The position numbers were made by a program, and so were the translations under genes. The notes under the pieces were generated by a model. That model saw only the letters and a list, made by a program, of their open reading frames with translations. It was not told the DNA's origin and ran no database searches. Positions 24,779 through 33,907 of a DNA stretch of 64,000 nucleotides are shown in pieces (the stretch's first letter is position 1; each line of letters begins with the position of its first letter). The stretch spans positions 124,001 through 188,000 of the forward strand of contig NZ_JBBUKT010000013.1 of the NCBI RefSeq assembly GCF_038066715.1. The letters run 5' to 3'. Source of the DNA: Luteolibacter sp. Y139. Lineage in GTDB: Bacteria; Verrucomicrobiota; Verrucomicrobiia; Verrucomicrobiales; Akkermansiaceae.

Positions 24779-25381
24779 TCACCCATCCTGCGACTGGTGA
24801 ATCGCATACCGGATCGCCACCATCCGAATCGTCACCACGATCACCGTCGTCACCGCAAGCACCACCCGCTCCGGCCACCCCAGCCAATCCATCCCCAGCA
24901 TCGCCAGCCCACCGATGATACTGGCCGTCGCATAGATCTCCTTCCGCAACACCAGCGGCACATCATTGCGCAGCACATCCCGCAACAACCCGCCAAAGGT
25001 CGCGGTGATCACCCCCAGCGCCAGACAAGACCACCACGGCAATCCCTTGCCCTGCGCGATCCGGATCCCCGTCACCGTGAACAGTCCCAGCCCGAGGGCA
25101 TCCATGGTCGATACCACCCGCCGGATCTTCTTCCACCACGCCGAGCCTAACAGCGCGATCACCACTGCCGCCATCGCCAGCACGAACGGCAATGGATCCG
25201 TCAGCACCCTCGGCGGCACGTCCCCGATCAGCACACTCCTCAGCAATCCCCCGCCGGTCCCCGTGACCAAGCCGACCACGAACATCCCGAACCAATCCAT
25301 CACCTTCTCCCGCGCCGCAATCGCGCCGGAAACACAGAAGACCAGGATGCCGAGGATTTCCCAGACGTGGAGCACCGCCAA
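24779..25381 (-). CDS. trimeric intracellular cation channel (TRIC/UPF0126) family protein
   Basis: A 200-residue polytopic protein with about seven hydrophobic segments in two related halves. Each half shows the family's signature: GMFVVGLVTGTGGGLLRSVL, followed by GDVPP, and GVITATFGGLLRDVLRNDVP, followed by LVLRKEIYA. Prokaryotic TRIC channels conduct monovalent cations and some UPF0126 relatives are linked to glycine transport. Start is TTG 25381 or GTG 25375; neither has a clear ribosome-binding site. Runs convergently toward the HAD gene. Confidence 0.92.
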   Translation of the reverse strand: MAVLHVWEILGILVFCVSGAIAAREKVMDWFGMFVVGLVTGTGGGLLRSVLIGDVPPRVLTDPLPFVLAMAAVVIALLGSAWWKKIRRVVSTMDALGLGLFTVTGIRIAQGKGLPWWSCLALGVITATFGGLLRDVLRNDVPLVLRKEIYATASIIGGLAMLGMDWLGWPERVVLAVTTVIVVTIRMVAIRYAIHQSQDG

Positions 25382-25494
25382 GACCTAGCGCATCAGCAGC
25401 CGGATGACCCGCCGAAAATCTCCACCTATCTCATCGACATCTAGAACATCATCCATTTATCTCCAGCCACCCTTACAAGCTTCCCCACACCCGC

Positions 25495-25920
25495 ATGCTT
25501 TCCGACTCGAACGAACGCGCACCCTTCCTCGTCCCTTTCATTGTCGCCCTCTTGTTGGGAATACCGGCATCGATTCTCTGGCATTTCGTCAGCACCCAAT
25601 ACGGCCTTCTCGTCTCAGGCATCACGATTCTCCTGGGGCTCTCCTGCGGGCTCGGGGCAAGGTTTGCCGGAAGTGGCTATCACCCGGCAGGTTCCGCCAT
25701 CATCGCCACGATGATTCTCATCGTGATCAATATCTCGATCACCACGATTCTGGTCATGTCGGTCGAATCCGGCCAACCCGTTCTCGCGACCCTGCAGACA
25801 CTGGTTTCCCACGGCAGCTTCACGGACTTCGCCAATCAATGCGCCATCGTCGGCGGCAATACCTTCATTCGATATCCGGTCGCCCTGTACGCGGCATACC
25901 TGGTGTCCGACGCATCGTGA
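25495..25920 (+). CDS. hypothetical membrane protein, 141 aa
   Basis: ATG 25495. After ten polar residues (MLSDSNERAP) there are four hydrophobic segments: FLVPFIVALLLGIPASILWH, LLVSGITILLGLSCGLGARF, AIIATMILIVINISITTILV and a weaker one near FIRYPVALYAAYLV. No catalytic or binding motif is obvious. It ends 12 bp before the convergent glpD stop. The gene appears intact and expressed in its own right; family not recognised. Confidence 0.65.
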   Translation: MLSDSNERAPFLVPFIVALLLGIPASILWHFVSTQYGLLVSGITILLGLSCGLGARFAGSGYHPAGSAIIATMILIVINISITTILVMSVESGQPVLATLQTLVSHGSFTDFANQCAIVGGNTFIRYPVALYAAYLVSDAS

Positions 25921-25932
25921 CGACAAGTCCTG

Positions 25933-27471
25933 TCACCCGAACAGGTAGCCCTTCGCCAACTCGCTGAACCGGGCTGACTGCGAAACTTGCCAAGCCGCAT
26001 CGTTCCCCAGTTCCTCCGCGAGGATGGCCGCCACCGCAGGCGAGGCCTCAATACTGGCACGGGCATCTAACAAAAGCGCGCGACTGCGCCGCGCGAGCAC
26101 ATCTTCCACCGTGCGCGCCATTTCCGCCCGCGCATGCCAACGCACCTCGCCAACGCGAAGATCAAGCGCGGGATACACGCGGCCCGCATCACCCATGGTT
26201 CGGATCGCAGCAGCATCGCTCCCGTAGGGCCGCAGACAAACTTCGGAAACTTCCTCCGTCGTGGCCCCATGCACCGGCAATTCCATCGTCCTGCACGGCA
26301 CCTTCTCCAAGCCAGCCACCTCCTCCGCACGATCAATGACATCCTCGCCCATCTTGCGATAGGTCGTCCACTTCCCACCGGTGATCGTGATCAGCCCGCT
26401 ATCGCCGATGAGAATCGTATGGTCGCGTGACAAGCTGGCCGTATTCCCCCCGCCACCCGCCTTCACCAAGGGCCGCAGCCCCGCAAAGACACTCAGCACA
26501 TCCTCCGGCTTCGGATCCCGGCTCAGGTAGCGAGCCGCATGGGTCATCAGGAAATCGACCTCCTCCTGCAGCGCACGCGGCTCCAGCGACTTCTCAGCCA
26601 ACGGCGTATCAGTCGTGCCAAGCACCACCCGATCATGCCAAGGCACCGCGAACAGCACCCGGCCATCCGCCGTCTTCGGAATCATGATCGCAGAGTCGCC
26701 GGGCAGGAAATCCTTCGGCAGCACCAAATGAACGCCTTGGCTCACCGCCACAATCTCCGGCGACGACGGATCATCCGCACGCCGCAGTTCATCCACAAAA
26801 ACCCCCGTCGCATTGATCACCGCCCGTGCCCGGATCTTGAAGGAACGCCCGCTCTCAAGATCCAGCGCCTCAATGCCACAAATCCTACCACCCTCCTTCA
26901 CAAGCGAAACGCACCGCACGTAGTTCGCCAGCTTCGCCCCGAGATCATCCGCCGTCATCGCGAGATGAATCGCCAGCCTCGCATCATCGAACTGCCCGTC
27001 ATGGTAAACCACCCCACCTGTTAGCCCCTCTGTCTCGATCGTCGGGATGCGCGCAAGCGTCTCCTCCCTCGAAAGATGATGGCTCGGCCCGAAGCCCAGC
27101 TTCCCCGCAAGCGCATCGTAGACCTTCATCCCGATCCCGTAGAACGGCCCTTCCCACCAGTGATACGTCGGGATCACGAATGGCAGATCCTTCACCAGAT
27201 GCGGCGCATTCCTCGCCAGACGCCCTCGCTCGCGCAAGGCCTCCAGCACCAGCGAAACATTCCCCTGCTTCAAGTAGCGCACCCCACCGTGCACCAGCTT
27301 CGTCGAGCGCGACGAAGTCCCCTTCGCAAAGTCCGACTGCTCCACCAAGGCCACCCGATGCCCCCGCGCCGCCGCATCCACCGCAGCCCCCAGCCCCGTC
27401 GCCCCACCACCCACGATACAAAGGTCAAAGTCCTCCGACTCCAGTGCAGCGAGGTGATCGGAGCGGTTCAT
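25933..27471 (-). CDS. glpD: aerobic glycerol-3-phosphate dehydrogenase
   Basis: A 512-residue FAD enzyme that oxidises glycerol-3-phosphate to dihydroxyacetone phosphate at the membrane and reduces quinone. The FAD-binding motif is DFDLCIVGGGATGLGAAVDA, then VALVEQSDFAKGTSSRSTKL and VHGGVRYLKQGN, all diagnostic of GlpD. Later segments, ATGVFVDELR, GDSGLITITGGKWTTYRKM and the C-terminal helical domain VRWHARAEMARTVEDVLARR, also match. It starts 6 bp after the glpK stop, forming a glpK-glpD operon. No transporter glpF or regulator is in the window. Confidence 0.95.
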   Translation of the reverse strand: MNRSDHLAALESEDFDLCIVGGGATGLGAAVDAAARGHRVALVEQSDFAKGTSSRSTKLVHGGVRYLKQGNVSLVLEALRERGRLARNAPHLVKDLPFVIPTYHWWEGPFYGIGMKVYDALAGKLGFGPSHHLSREETLARIPTIETEGLTGGVVYHDGQFDDARLAIHLAMTADDLGAKLANYVRCVSLVKEGGRICGIEALDLESGRSFKIRARAVINATGVFVDELRRADDPSSPEIVAVSQGVHLVLPKDFLPGDSAIMIPKTADGRVLFAVPWHDRVVLGTTDTPLAEKSLEPRALQEEVDFLMTHAARYLSRDPKPEDVLSVFAGLRPLVKAGGGGNTASLSRDHTILIGDSGLITITGGKWTTYRKMGEDVIDRAEEVAGLEKVPCRTMELPVHGATTEEVSEVCLRPYGSDAAAIRTMGDAGRVYPALDLRVGEVRWHARAEMARTVEDVLARRSRALLLDARASIEASPAVAAILAEELGNDAAWQVSQSARFSELAKGYLFG

Positions 27472-27477
27472 CAGGTT

Positions 27478-28956
27478 TCAGCTCTCCCACTCTTTCGCCC
27501 GTTCCACAGCCTTCCTCCATCCCGCCATCAGCGGTGCCATGTCGCTCGATGGCCGCCCCGGCGAAAACACCCGCTCCACCTCGTGACATCCCTGGATCTC
27601 CTCCCGGCTCTTCCAGAAACCCGTTCCAAGCCCCGCAAGGAAAGCCGCACCCGCTGCCGTGCTCTCAATGTCCTTCGGCCGCAAAACATCCACGCCTAAC
27701 AAGTCCGCCTGGAACTGCATCAGCAGATCACTCCTCACCGCACCCCCATCCACCCTCAGCTCCTTCAGCTCGATGCTGCTATCCCTGACCATACAGGCCG
27801 CCAGCTCCGCGCTCTGGAACGCGATCGCCTCCAGCGCCGCCCTGCAAAAATGCGCCCGGTTCGTCCCGCGCGTCATCCCAAACGCCGCCCCCCGCGCATA
27901 CGGATCCCAATGCGGAGCACCCAGCCCCGTGAAAGCCGGCACCAAATACATCCCGCCCGCATCCGGCACACTCTCCGCAAGTTGATTCGCTTCCTCCGCC
28001 GATCGCACCAGCTGCAGTTCATCACGCAGCCACTGCACCAGCGCCCCGCCAATAAAGACTGACCCCTCCAGCGCATACTCGATCTTCCCACCGATCTGCC
28101 ACGCCACCGTCGTCAGCAGATTATTCCGCGACACTACCGCCTCATCACCGGTATGCATCAGCATGAAGCAGCCCGTCCCATAGGTGTTCTTCGCCATGCC
28201 CGGAGAGAAGCACCCTTGCCCGAAAAGCGCCGCATGCTGATCCCCGGCAATCCCCGCGATCGGAATCCCTTCGATCGATTCTCCAAAGACGCCGCTGCTA
28301 TCCTTCACCTCCGGCAGCATCGAGCGCGGGATGCCCAGGATTTCCAAAAGCTCATCATCCCACCGCCCTTCGTGGATATTATACAGCAGCGTCCGTGAAG
28401 CATTGGTCGCATCCGTCGCATGAATCGTGCGCCCACTGAGCCGCCACAGCAGCCAGCTATCCACCGTGCCGAACATCAGCTTGCCCGCTTCTGCTTTCGC
28501 CCGCGCACCTTCCACGTTCTCCAGGATCCAGCGGATCTTCGTGCCTGAGAAATACGGATCCAGCCGCAGCCCCGTCTTCGCCGTGAAGAGCGACTCCACA
28601 CTGTCCGCCCTCAGCCGAGCGCAGTCATCCGCAGTGCGCCGGTCTTGCCACACGATCGCCGGATAAACCGGCCGCCCCGTATCCCGCTCCCACACCAGGG
28701 TCGTCTCACGCTGGTTCGTGATCCCGATCGCCGCGATATCCTCAGGCAAAAGGTCAGCCTTCCCCAGCGCCTCGACCGCCGTCGACCACTGGCTCGCCCA
28801 GATCGCCAGCGGATCATGCTCCACCCACCCGGGCCGTGGATACTCCTGCGGAAATTCGCGTTGCCCGACCGCCACCGGCTTTCCGGCATGGTCGAAGACG
28901 ACAGCGCGCGATGAGGTCGTTCCTTGGTCGAGCGCGAGAATGTGGGTGCGCGGCAT
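27478..28956 (-). CDS. glpK: glycerol kinase
   Basis: A 492-residue FGGY-family kinase that phosphorylates glycerol. N-terminal phosphate loop [20 protein letters not shown]; substrate region [14 protein letters not shown] and [34 protein letters not shown]; the FGGY signature region [39 protein letters not shown], and the ATP site [20 protein letters not shown]. All of these are the usual GlpK features and length. First gene of the glpK-glpD unit; the upstream 111 bp to gluQ holds the likely promoter. Confidence 0.96.
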   Translation of the reverse strand: MPRTHILALDQGTTSSRAVVFDHAGKPVAVGQREFPQEYPRPGWVEHDPLAIWASQWSTAVEALGKADLLPEDIAAIGITNQRETTLVWERDTGRPVYPAIVWQDRRTADDCARLRADSVESLFTAKTGLRLDPYFSGTKIRWILENVEGARAKAEAGKLMFGTVDSWLLWRLSGRTIHATDATNASRTLLYNIHEGRWDDELLEILGIPRSMLPEVKDSSGVFGESIEGIPIAGIAGDQHAALFGQGCFSPGMAKNTYGTGCFMLMHTGDEAVVSRNNLLTTVAWQIGGKIEYALEGSVFIGGALVQWLRDELQLVRSAEEANQLAESVPDAGGMYLVPAFTGLGAPHWDPYARGAAFGMTRGTNRAHFCRAALEAIAFQSAELAACMVRDSSIELKELRVDGGAVRSDLLMQFQADLLGVDVLRPKDIESTAAGAAFLAGLGTGFWKSREEIQGCHEVERVFSPGRPSSDMAPLMAGWRKAVERAKEWES

Positions 28957-29067
28957 GGGGAGAAAGAGGGAGTCTTCTCACCCTAACACCGGATCGGAAA
29001 AAGTGCGAAGGATCTTCGGTGACTCCTTCACCCCTCCTCCCTAGCCTGCCCTCACCACCGCGACCCG

Positions 29068-29904
29068 ATGCCCCAGACCGTCACCCGTTTCGCCCCGAGC
29101 CCCACCGGCTGGCCGCATCTCGGCCACGCCTACGCCGCAAAGGTCGCCCGCGATCTGGCAAAACAAGACGAAGGTCGCTTCCTGCTCCGCTTCGAAGACA
29201 TCGACCACACCCGCGTCAGGCCCGAGTATTACGATGCGATCGAAACCGACCTGCACTGGCTGGGCCTCGATTGGGACGGTCCCGCGCTACGTCAATCCGA
29301 CCGCACCACCGCCTACGCCGCCGCCCTCGAAGATCTCCGCCACATCGGCGTCGCCTACCCCTGCTTCTGCACCCGCCGGGAGATCGAGGATGAAGTCGCC
29401 CGCATGATCAGCGCCCCGCACGGCCCCGAGGGCGCACTCTACCCCGGCACCTGCCGCCGGCTTTCCGAGGACGAGCGGAACACCCGCCTCGCCGACGGCC
29501 AGCAGCCCGCATGGCGGCTCGATGCCGGAAAAGCCGCCGAAATCACCGGCCCCCTCTCCTTCACCGACCTCCGCCACGGCCACATCCCCGTCGATCCCAC
29601 CCTCCTCGGCGACGTCGTCCTCGCCCGCAAGGACATCGGCACCTCCTACCACCTCGCCGTCGTCGTGGACGATTCCTTCCAGCAAGTCACCCACGTCACC
29701 CGCGGGGAGGACCTGCTGCCGTCCACCCACGTCCACCGCATCCTCCAGACGCTGCTCGGATTTCCCGAGCCCGTCTACCTCCACCACGCCCTCGTCGTGG
29801 ACGAAAACGGCGTCCGCCTCGCCAAGCGCCACGACTCCCTTTCCATCCGCAGCCTCCGCGAGGCGAAATTGACCCCGCCAGACCTACTGGCCCGCTTGCC
29901 CTGA
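29068..29904 (+). CDS. gluQ: glutamyl-Q tRNA(Asp) synthetase
   Basis: A 278-residue truncated relative of glutamyl-tRNA synthetase that lacks the anticodon-binding domain and attaches glutamate to queuosine in tRNA-Asp. The class I HIGH motif is TRFAPSPTGWPHLGHAYAAK; the zinc ligands are CFC in VAYPCFCTRREIE and a later YPGTC; the KMSKS equivalent is LAKRHDS. Length and the missing C-terminal half identify GluQ rather than GltX. Its presence implies that the cell makes queuosine. Confidence 0.92.
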   Translation: MPQTVTRFAPSPTGWPHLGHAYAAKVARDLAKQDEGRFLLRFEDIDHTRVRPEYYDAIETDLHWLGLDWDGPALRQSDRTTAYAAALEDLRHIGVAYPCFCTRREIEDEVARMISAPHGPEGALYPGTCRRLSEDERNTRLADGQQPAWRLDAGKAAEITGPLSFTDLRHGHIPVDPTLLGDVVLARKDIGTSYHLAVVVDDSFQQVTHVTRGEDLLPSTHVHRILQTLLGFPEPVYLHHALVVDENGVRLAKRHDSLSIRSLREAKLTPPDLLARLP

Positions 29905-29914
29905 AGGGCAGGAA

Positions 29915-30148
29915 ATGCTAAATATCTCCCAGATGGGCTACTTCTCAGGCTACAATATCCTCGCCGGTTTCGTCTTCGGTACCATCGGCATTGGAGCATG
30001 GCGCTACGGGAAATCCCTCGAGCGTTGGAAGCCGGTCGTGATCGGCCTTGCGCTCATGATCTACCCGTATTTCACGCCGTGGGCATGGTTGACCTGGTCG
30101 GTGGGCGTCGCCCTCTGCGTCACGCTGTACTTCCACCACGACTGCTGA
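29915..30148 (+). CDS. small membrane protein, 77 aa
   Basis: Starts 10 bp after the gluQ stop, MLNISQMGYFSGYNILAGFV. Three hydrophobic segments, the second around PVVIGLALMIYPYFTPWAWL and the third around SVGVALCVTLYFHHDC, leave little soluble sequence. A similar architecture is seen in small conserved proteins annotated as amino-acid-transport-like, but no specific family can be assigned. Possibly co-transcribed with gluQ. Ends with His-His-Asp-Cys. Confidence 0.65.
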   Translation: MLNISQMGYFSGYNILAGFVFGTIGIGAWRYGKSLERWKPVVIGLALMIYPYFTPWAWLTWSVGVALCVTLYFHHDC

Positions 30149-30154
30149 GACACC

Positions 30155-30550
30155 TCAGCGGATCGGGTTCAAGGTGAGCCGCACCGGCCACGAAGCCTCT
30201 TTCGCTGACTCCAGCCTGACCCACGCCGCATGCTCGCGGCCATCCTTCCAGGCGTTGGCCACAATATAGAGGCCCGCCGGATCGTCCGCCCGGACGCGAT
30301 TCAAGCGATACACGCCGCCCTTGTCAGCGGTCGGCGGCCAGACGGATTTCCCGACAGCCAGCCAGCCTCCCCGATGATTGATCGGCTGGCTCTCTCCACC
30401 CACCCAGATCGAAATCTGCGCAAACTCCGCAGGCGACCCATCGGGAAACGTCAGCCGGATGGCATCCCTCCAATAGCCATACCATCTCCACCCCTTCCAC
30501 ATCAGCGCGAGCAGGAGGATCGCAATCAAAAGCCTGCGCCAATGCCGCAT
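30155..30550 (-). CDS. membrane-anchored hypothetical protein, 131 aa
   Basis: From ATG 30550: MRHWRRLLIAILLLALMWKG is a basic N-terminus and a single membrane helix; the rest is a small beta-rich domain (IRLTFPDGSPAEFAQISIWV, GGWLAVGKSVWPPTADKGGV) of a carboxypeptidase-regulatory-like or Ig-like character. A longer frame from 30586 adds a very basic, unlikely extension. It converges on the small membrane protein gene, with stop codons 6 bp apart. Function unknown. Confidence 0.6.
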   Translation of the reverse strand: MRHWRRLLIAILLLALMWKGWRWYGYWRDAIRLTFPDGSPAEFAQISIWVGGESQPINHRGGWLAVGKSVWPPTADKGGVYRLNRVRADDPAGLYIVANAWKDGREHAAWVRLESAKEASWPVRLTLNPIR

Positions 30551-30636
30551 GCCCTGACCCTCCCTTCTTCTTCCCCCGCCCCGCAAGCCACATTTCCTTC
30601 TGGTCTCAAGTCGCCCGCTCTTGAAAGCTAGCGGCC

Positions 30637-31140
30637 ATGTCTGACATCCGCATCACGCTGCACACTGACAAGGGCGACATCGACGGCACCATCTTCGCCT
30701 CGAAGGTGCCCATCACCTCCGCCAACTACCTCAATCTCGCCAAGCGCGGCTACTACGACGGCGTGGCCTTCCACCGGGTGATCGCCAATTTCATGATCCA
30801 GGGCGGCGACCCCACCGGCACCGGACGCGGCGGCCCGGGCTACAAGTTCGCGGACGAAATCGACCGCTCGCTCAAGCATGACAAGCCCGGCCTCTTCTCC
30901 ATGGCCAATGCCGGCCCGAACACCAACGGCAGCCAGTTCTTCATCACCCACCTCCCCACCCCGCACCTCGATGGCAAGCACGCCGTCTTCGGCGAGGTCA
31001 CCAAGGGCCAGGACGTGGTGAACGCCATCCGCCAGGGCGACAAGATTAAGTCCATCACCATCCACGACGACACCGCCTCCCTGTTCGAAAATCAGAAGGA
31101 CAACGTCGAGCACTGGAACTCCATTTTGGACAAGAAGTAA
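30637..31140 (+). CDS. peptidyl-prolyl cis-trans isomerase, cyclophilin type
   Basis: A 167-residue cytoplasmic cyclophilin without a signal peptide. Conserved catalytic and binding segments are [20 protein letters not shown] with the catalytic Arg, [34 protein letters not shown] and [20 protein letters not shown]. The tail ([18 protein letters not shown]) is longer than in minimal PpiB. Catalyses proline isomerisation during folding. Followed by a palindrome and then an intrinsic terminator. Confidence 0.94.
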   Translation: MSDIRITLHTDKGDIDGTIFASKVPITSANYLNLAKRGYYDGVAFHRVIANFMIQGGDPTGTGRGGPGYKFADEIDRSLKHDKPGLFSMANAGPNTNGSQFFITHLPTPHLDGKHAVFGEVTKGQDVVNAIRQGDKIKSITIHDDTASLFENQKDNVEHWNSILDKK

Positions 31141-31156
31141 GACCCGTTTGAAAACT

Positions 31157-31176
31157 TAGTTAGCTTTTCCTAACTA
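31157..31176. repeat. small palindrome after the cyclophilin gene
   Basis: TAGTTAG-CTTTTC-CTAACTA is a perfect 7 bp inverted repeat 16 bp after the stop codon and just before the terminator at 31182. It may be a small element or part of the transcript end. Confidence 0.45.
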
Positions 31177-31181
31177 TCCAC

Positions 31182-31226
31182 AGCCCCCGCTTCCGGTGCC
31201 CTAGCGCCCGGTCGCGGGGGCTTTCT
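31182..31226 (+). terminator. intrinsic terminator after cyclophilin gene
   Basis: AGCCCCCGC and GCGGGGGCT pair across a 23 bp loop and are followed by TTTCT. The stem is strong, the T run short. Confidence 0.7.
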
Positions 31227-31366
31227 GTTAGGCCCGCAAACCTTGATAAATCAACGTTTGCAGATTTTGCAGGGGGAAATTCGGACAATCTCGGAAGCCT
31301 TACGTCTTCGCGTAGGATGGAGCCGGACCTCTTGATTTCCGGACTAAACGGGCGCTTCATTGGCCC

Positions 31367-31390
31367 CGTCAGCACCCCCCCGTGCTGACG
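31367..31390 (+). promoter_or_regulatory. hairpin upstream of exported paralog A
   Basis: CGTCAGCAC-CCCCCC-GTGCTGACG is a perfect 9 bp stem with a six-C loop, 23 bp before the ATG at 31414. The matching paralog at 33908 has a similar hairpin at the same relative place. Could be a leader-RNA control element. Confidence 0.55.
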
Positions 31391-31413
31391 CTGTCACACC
31401 CCCCACCCCCCAC

Positions 31414-32124
31414 ATGAAGTTCCCCCTGCCCCTCGGCAGGTGCCTGATGGCTGGCATGCTTGCATGCTTCTGCCTTTCCGGCATCTCCGCCGCCGCCGAT
31501 CTCGACGTCCCTCGAGGCACTCTCACTGTCGACCGCGACCTCGTCCGTGTCGGCATGAAGTCCCAGCTCACCTGGCAAATCGATTACCCCGCGCCGATCA
31601 CGAGCGTCGTGGACATCGTCACGCCGAACATCATCAAGCCGAAAAAGGACCTCAAGATGAAGGTCCGCGTCCTGGGTGCCTCCTTCCAGGAATCCATCCT
31701 CTCGTTCCTCCCGGTCGAGGTTCAGTGGAGCAAGAACAGCTCCACCTGGACACGCATCTACTACGGTCTCCAGACCAACGTGCTACCCAGCGTCCCCGTG
31801 CTGCAAACCACCGTGAAGGCCGGCGACACCATCAACTTCGGCGGCCGCGGCTACCGTGACGGTGCCTGGCTCCCGCTCTACAACACCGCTCAAGCCACCA
31901 AGAACCTGGTCATGCTGAAGAACAACGACACGGTCCCCTCCACCGTGCCAGCGCTCAACGGCAGCTCCATCGAAAGCTTCCTCAAGCCCTACATGGATAC
32001 CGTGACCAAGAAGGTGAAGATCGGCGACCGCGACCTGATCCTGCTCATGGAGCTCGGTCAGACCAACACCTCCAACTCCGGCTTCGACCTTCAGGACCTC
32101 GTCGTCCTCGTCACCTTCGAATAA
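31414..32124 (+). CDS. exported protein of unknown function, paralog A, 236 aa
   Basis: From ATG 31414 with signal peptide MKFPLPLGRCLMAGMLACFC. The mature part is beta-rich and shares a chain of motifs with the gene at 33908: GTLTVDRDLVRVGMKSQLTW, then IDYPAPI; IKPKKDLKMKVRVLGASFQE; LPVEVQWSKNSSTWTRIYYG; YRDGAWLPLY; and the C-terminus KIGDRDLILLMELGQT...FDLQDLVVLVTFE. Family not recognised; the strands and conserved Trp/Tyr suggest an adhesin, envelope or matrix role. First of four exported genes in one direction. Confidence 0.7.
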   Translation: MKFPLPLGRCLMAGMLACFCLSGISAAADLDVPRGTLTVDRDLVRVGMKSQLTWQIDYPAPITSVVDIVTPNIIKPKKDLKMKVRVLGASFQESILSFLPVEVQWSKNSSTWTRIYYGLQTNVLPSVPVLQTTVKAGDTINFGGRGYRDGAWLPLYNTAQATKNLVMLKNNDTVPSTVPALNGSSIESFLKPYMDTVTKKVKIGDRDLILLMELGQTNTSNSGFDLQDLVVLVTFE

Positions 32125-32158
32125 CCCCCTGCTCCAACTCAACCTCATCTCCCCCCGG

Positions 32159-32680
32159 ATGAAAACCACCCTGCTCCTCCTCGCCCTTGCCAATGCCGCC
32201 TTGGCCGCTCCCACGATGACCGAAAGCATCACGCCCGAGGAAATCGCCGCGCGCCAGAAGGCCCCCTCCCCGCTCGCTGCCATCCCGCAGCCGGCAGCAT
32301 CGACGGAAACAGGAACCGTGGTTCATCCGGAGGAGCAGTCGATCATCAAGCAGTCCGATATCCTCAACGACGGCCAGCATTGGACCCTCGTTCCGAAGGG
32401 TGCCGTGCTTCACATCCCGCCCGCCTTCACCACGCGGGTGGGTGCCAAGCCCGTCGGAACCCTCCTCCCTTGGGTCGAGTTTCTCACCGTCAACCGCAAC
32501 TGGCTCTTCACCGAGGAAGTCAACATCGACAACGCCTCGGGCAAGACACCGCTTCCTCCCAGCCGCCTCGAGGCCTGGCAGAAGTTGAAGAAGGTCGTCG
32601 TCGCCGTCCACCTCGGCGGCCCGATTTCCGTCCGCACGCAGCCGCCCGCCAATTCTGATCCCGTAGCATCCACCCGATGA
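32159..32680 (+). CDS. exported protein of unknown function, 173 aa
   Basis: ATG 32159, signal peptide MKTTLLLLALANAALAAPTM. A proline/glutamine-rich spacer follows, then a small domain, IKQSDILNDGQHWTLVPKGA, FLTVNRNWLFTEEVNIDNAS. The stop overlaps the start of the next gene (ATGA, 32677-32680), so translation is coupled. Appears between the two paralogs and likely belongs to the same pathway. No homology recognised. Confidence 0.65.
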   Translation: MKTTLLLLALANAALAAPTMTESITPEEIAARQKAPSPLAAIPQPAASTETGTVVHPEEQSIIKQSDILNDGQHWTLVPKGAVLHIPPAFTTRVGAKPVGTLLPWVEFLTVNRNWLFTEEVNIDNASGKTPLPPSRLEAWQKLKKVVVAVHLGGPISVRTQPPANSDPVASTR

Positions 32681-33693
32681 AAACGCTCCTTCTTTCCAGT
32701 CTTCTTCTCTGCTCCCAGGCATTCGCCGTGGGCGAAGGATACACGAACTTCATCCGTCAGACCCAGCAGGAGACGGGCGTGGTATGGAACATGCCAGTCG
32801 TTCCCCAGGGGCAGGCATCCTCCACCGGAACACTGGAAAGCAAGGGCGCACTGTTCCAGCTCTGGACCATCGAAACGGCCACCGCGAAGGAATACATGCT
32901 CGATCAAAAGCTGGTCGGAGCCTATCTGCCCGCAGCCACCGTCACGGTAAAGACGCTGGACCCTTTCGATAAATACCCGCGCACCCGCGCCGACCAGCCG
33001 TTCACCGTGACCTATCAGGTCTCCGGGCTGCTCGCCGGCACGAATCTCCCCGTGGCCTCTACCAAGGTACTTTTGGAGCAATACACCAAGGCCTACACGG
33101 TTACTGAGCAAAAGAGCCCGCTTCCTCCTGCCTCCGTCATCACGGGCACTCCTTTCTCGAGCGCCTACCTCACCAGCAACGGTGTCTCCACCCTGACCTT
33201 CCCCGTCACCAGTCTCAAGTCCACTGACCCGTCGAAGCTCAAGGGCGAAGAATACTTCGTGGTCCAGGCGTTGGGCGACGGCACCTTCACCCAGACCCAG
33301 ATCGCCAGCGGCTTCGTTCAGGTCTGGCCGGTCACCTCCGGAGGCGTCCAGGGAATCACTTCCGGCCAAAAGATCCGCTTCAGCCTCCCATCCCTCACGG
33401 CCACCTACACCGATGTCTATCCTGGCTCCAGCGTCTGGCTCCAGATCTACAAGGGCACCCAGAAACTGGGCACCACCGGCACCATCCTTCCCGGCTCCAC
33501 CTGGAATAACACTTACGAATACAGCAAGGGTAACATCGTCACGGTGACCGACTACAACTCCCTCGCCACTACCGATGGCGACTACACCATCGAAATGCTG
33601 AGCCAAACCCCGTTCGGACTCGAACGCCTCAGCTACGTCACCTTCTCCGTTGATCGCACCATCCAGATCAACGCCCACATGGCCGAGTACTAA
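32677..33693 (+). CDS. exported beta-rich protein of unknown function, 338 aa
   Basis: ATG 32677, signal peptide MKTLLLSSLLLCSQAFAVGE. The rest is made of Ig-like beta segments: ALFQLWTIETATAKEYMLDQ, TVTVKTLDPFDKYPRTRADQ, FTVTYQVSGLLAG, LVQ-type strands and LERLSYVTFSVDRTIQINAH. It overlaps the previous gene by 4 bp and the second paralog starts 214 bp later. It looks like a secreted structural or binding protein. Family not recognised. Confidence 0.68.
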   Translation: MKTLLLSSLLLCSQAFAVGEGYTNFIRQTQQETGVVWNMPVVPQGQASSTGTLESKGALFQLWTIETATAKEYMLDQKLVGAYLPAATVTVKTLDPFDKYPRTRADQPFTVTYQVSGLLAGTNLPVASTKVLLEQYTKAYTVTEQKSPLPPASVITGTPFSSAYLTSNGVSTLTFPVTSLKSTDPSKLKGEEYFVVQALGDGTFTQTQIASGFVQVWPVTSGGVQGITSGQKIRFSLPSLTATYTDVYPGSSVWLQIYKGTQKLGTTGTILPGSTWNNTYEYSKGNIVTVTDYNSLATTDGDYTIEMLSQTPFGLERLSYVTFSVDRTIQINAHMAEY

Positions 33694-33857
33694 GTTATCC
33701 CATCATCTGATTTCAAAGAGGTCTGTTCACCCTCTTCACCCGATCCCCCCGCTGTAATCGGGCCGGCCGGCGGTGCCGAAGGAGCCCCTACTCCCCCCAA
33801 GGTGTCCTTCCCACTGTCCGGCCGGTGCCGAGACGGCTCAGTTCTGCCATCCGGCAG

Positions 33858-33878
33858 CGTGGTCTTTTTTTGACCACG
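33858..33878 (+). promoter_or_regulatory. hairpin upstream of exported paralog B
   Basis: CGTGGTC-TTTTTTT-GACCACG is a perfect 7 bp stem with a seven-T loop, 29 bp before the ATG at 33908. Counterpart of the hairpin at 31367-31390. Confidence 0.55.
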
Positions 33879-33907
33879 GTTTCCCAACCCATAACCAGTC
33901 CCCCCAC

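Noticed and set aside
31140-31413. A small RNA or riboswitch before the exported cluster
   Set aside because: Contains a palindrome, a terminator and a hairpin but no motif of a known riboswitch was recognised.
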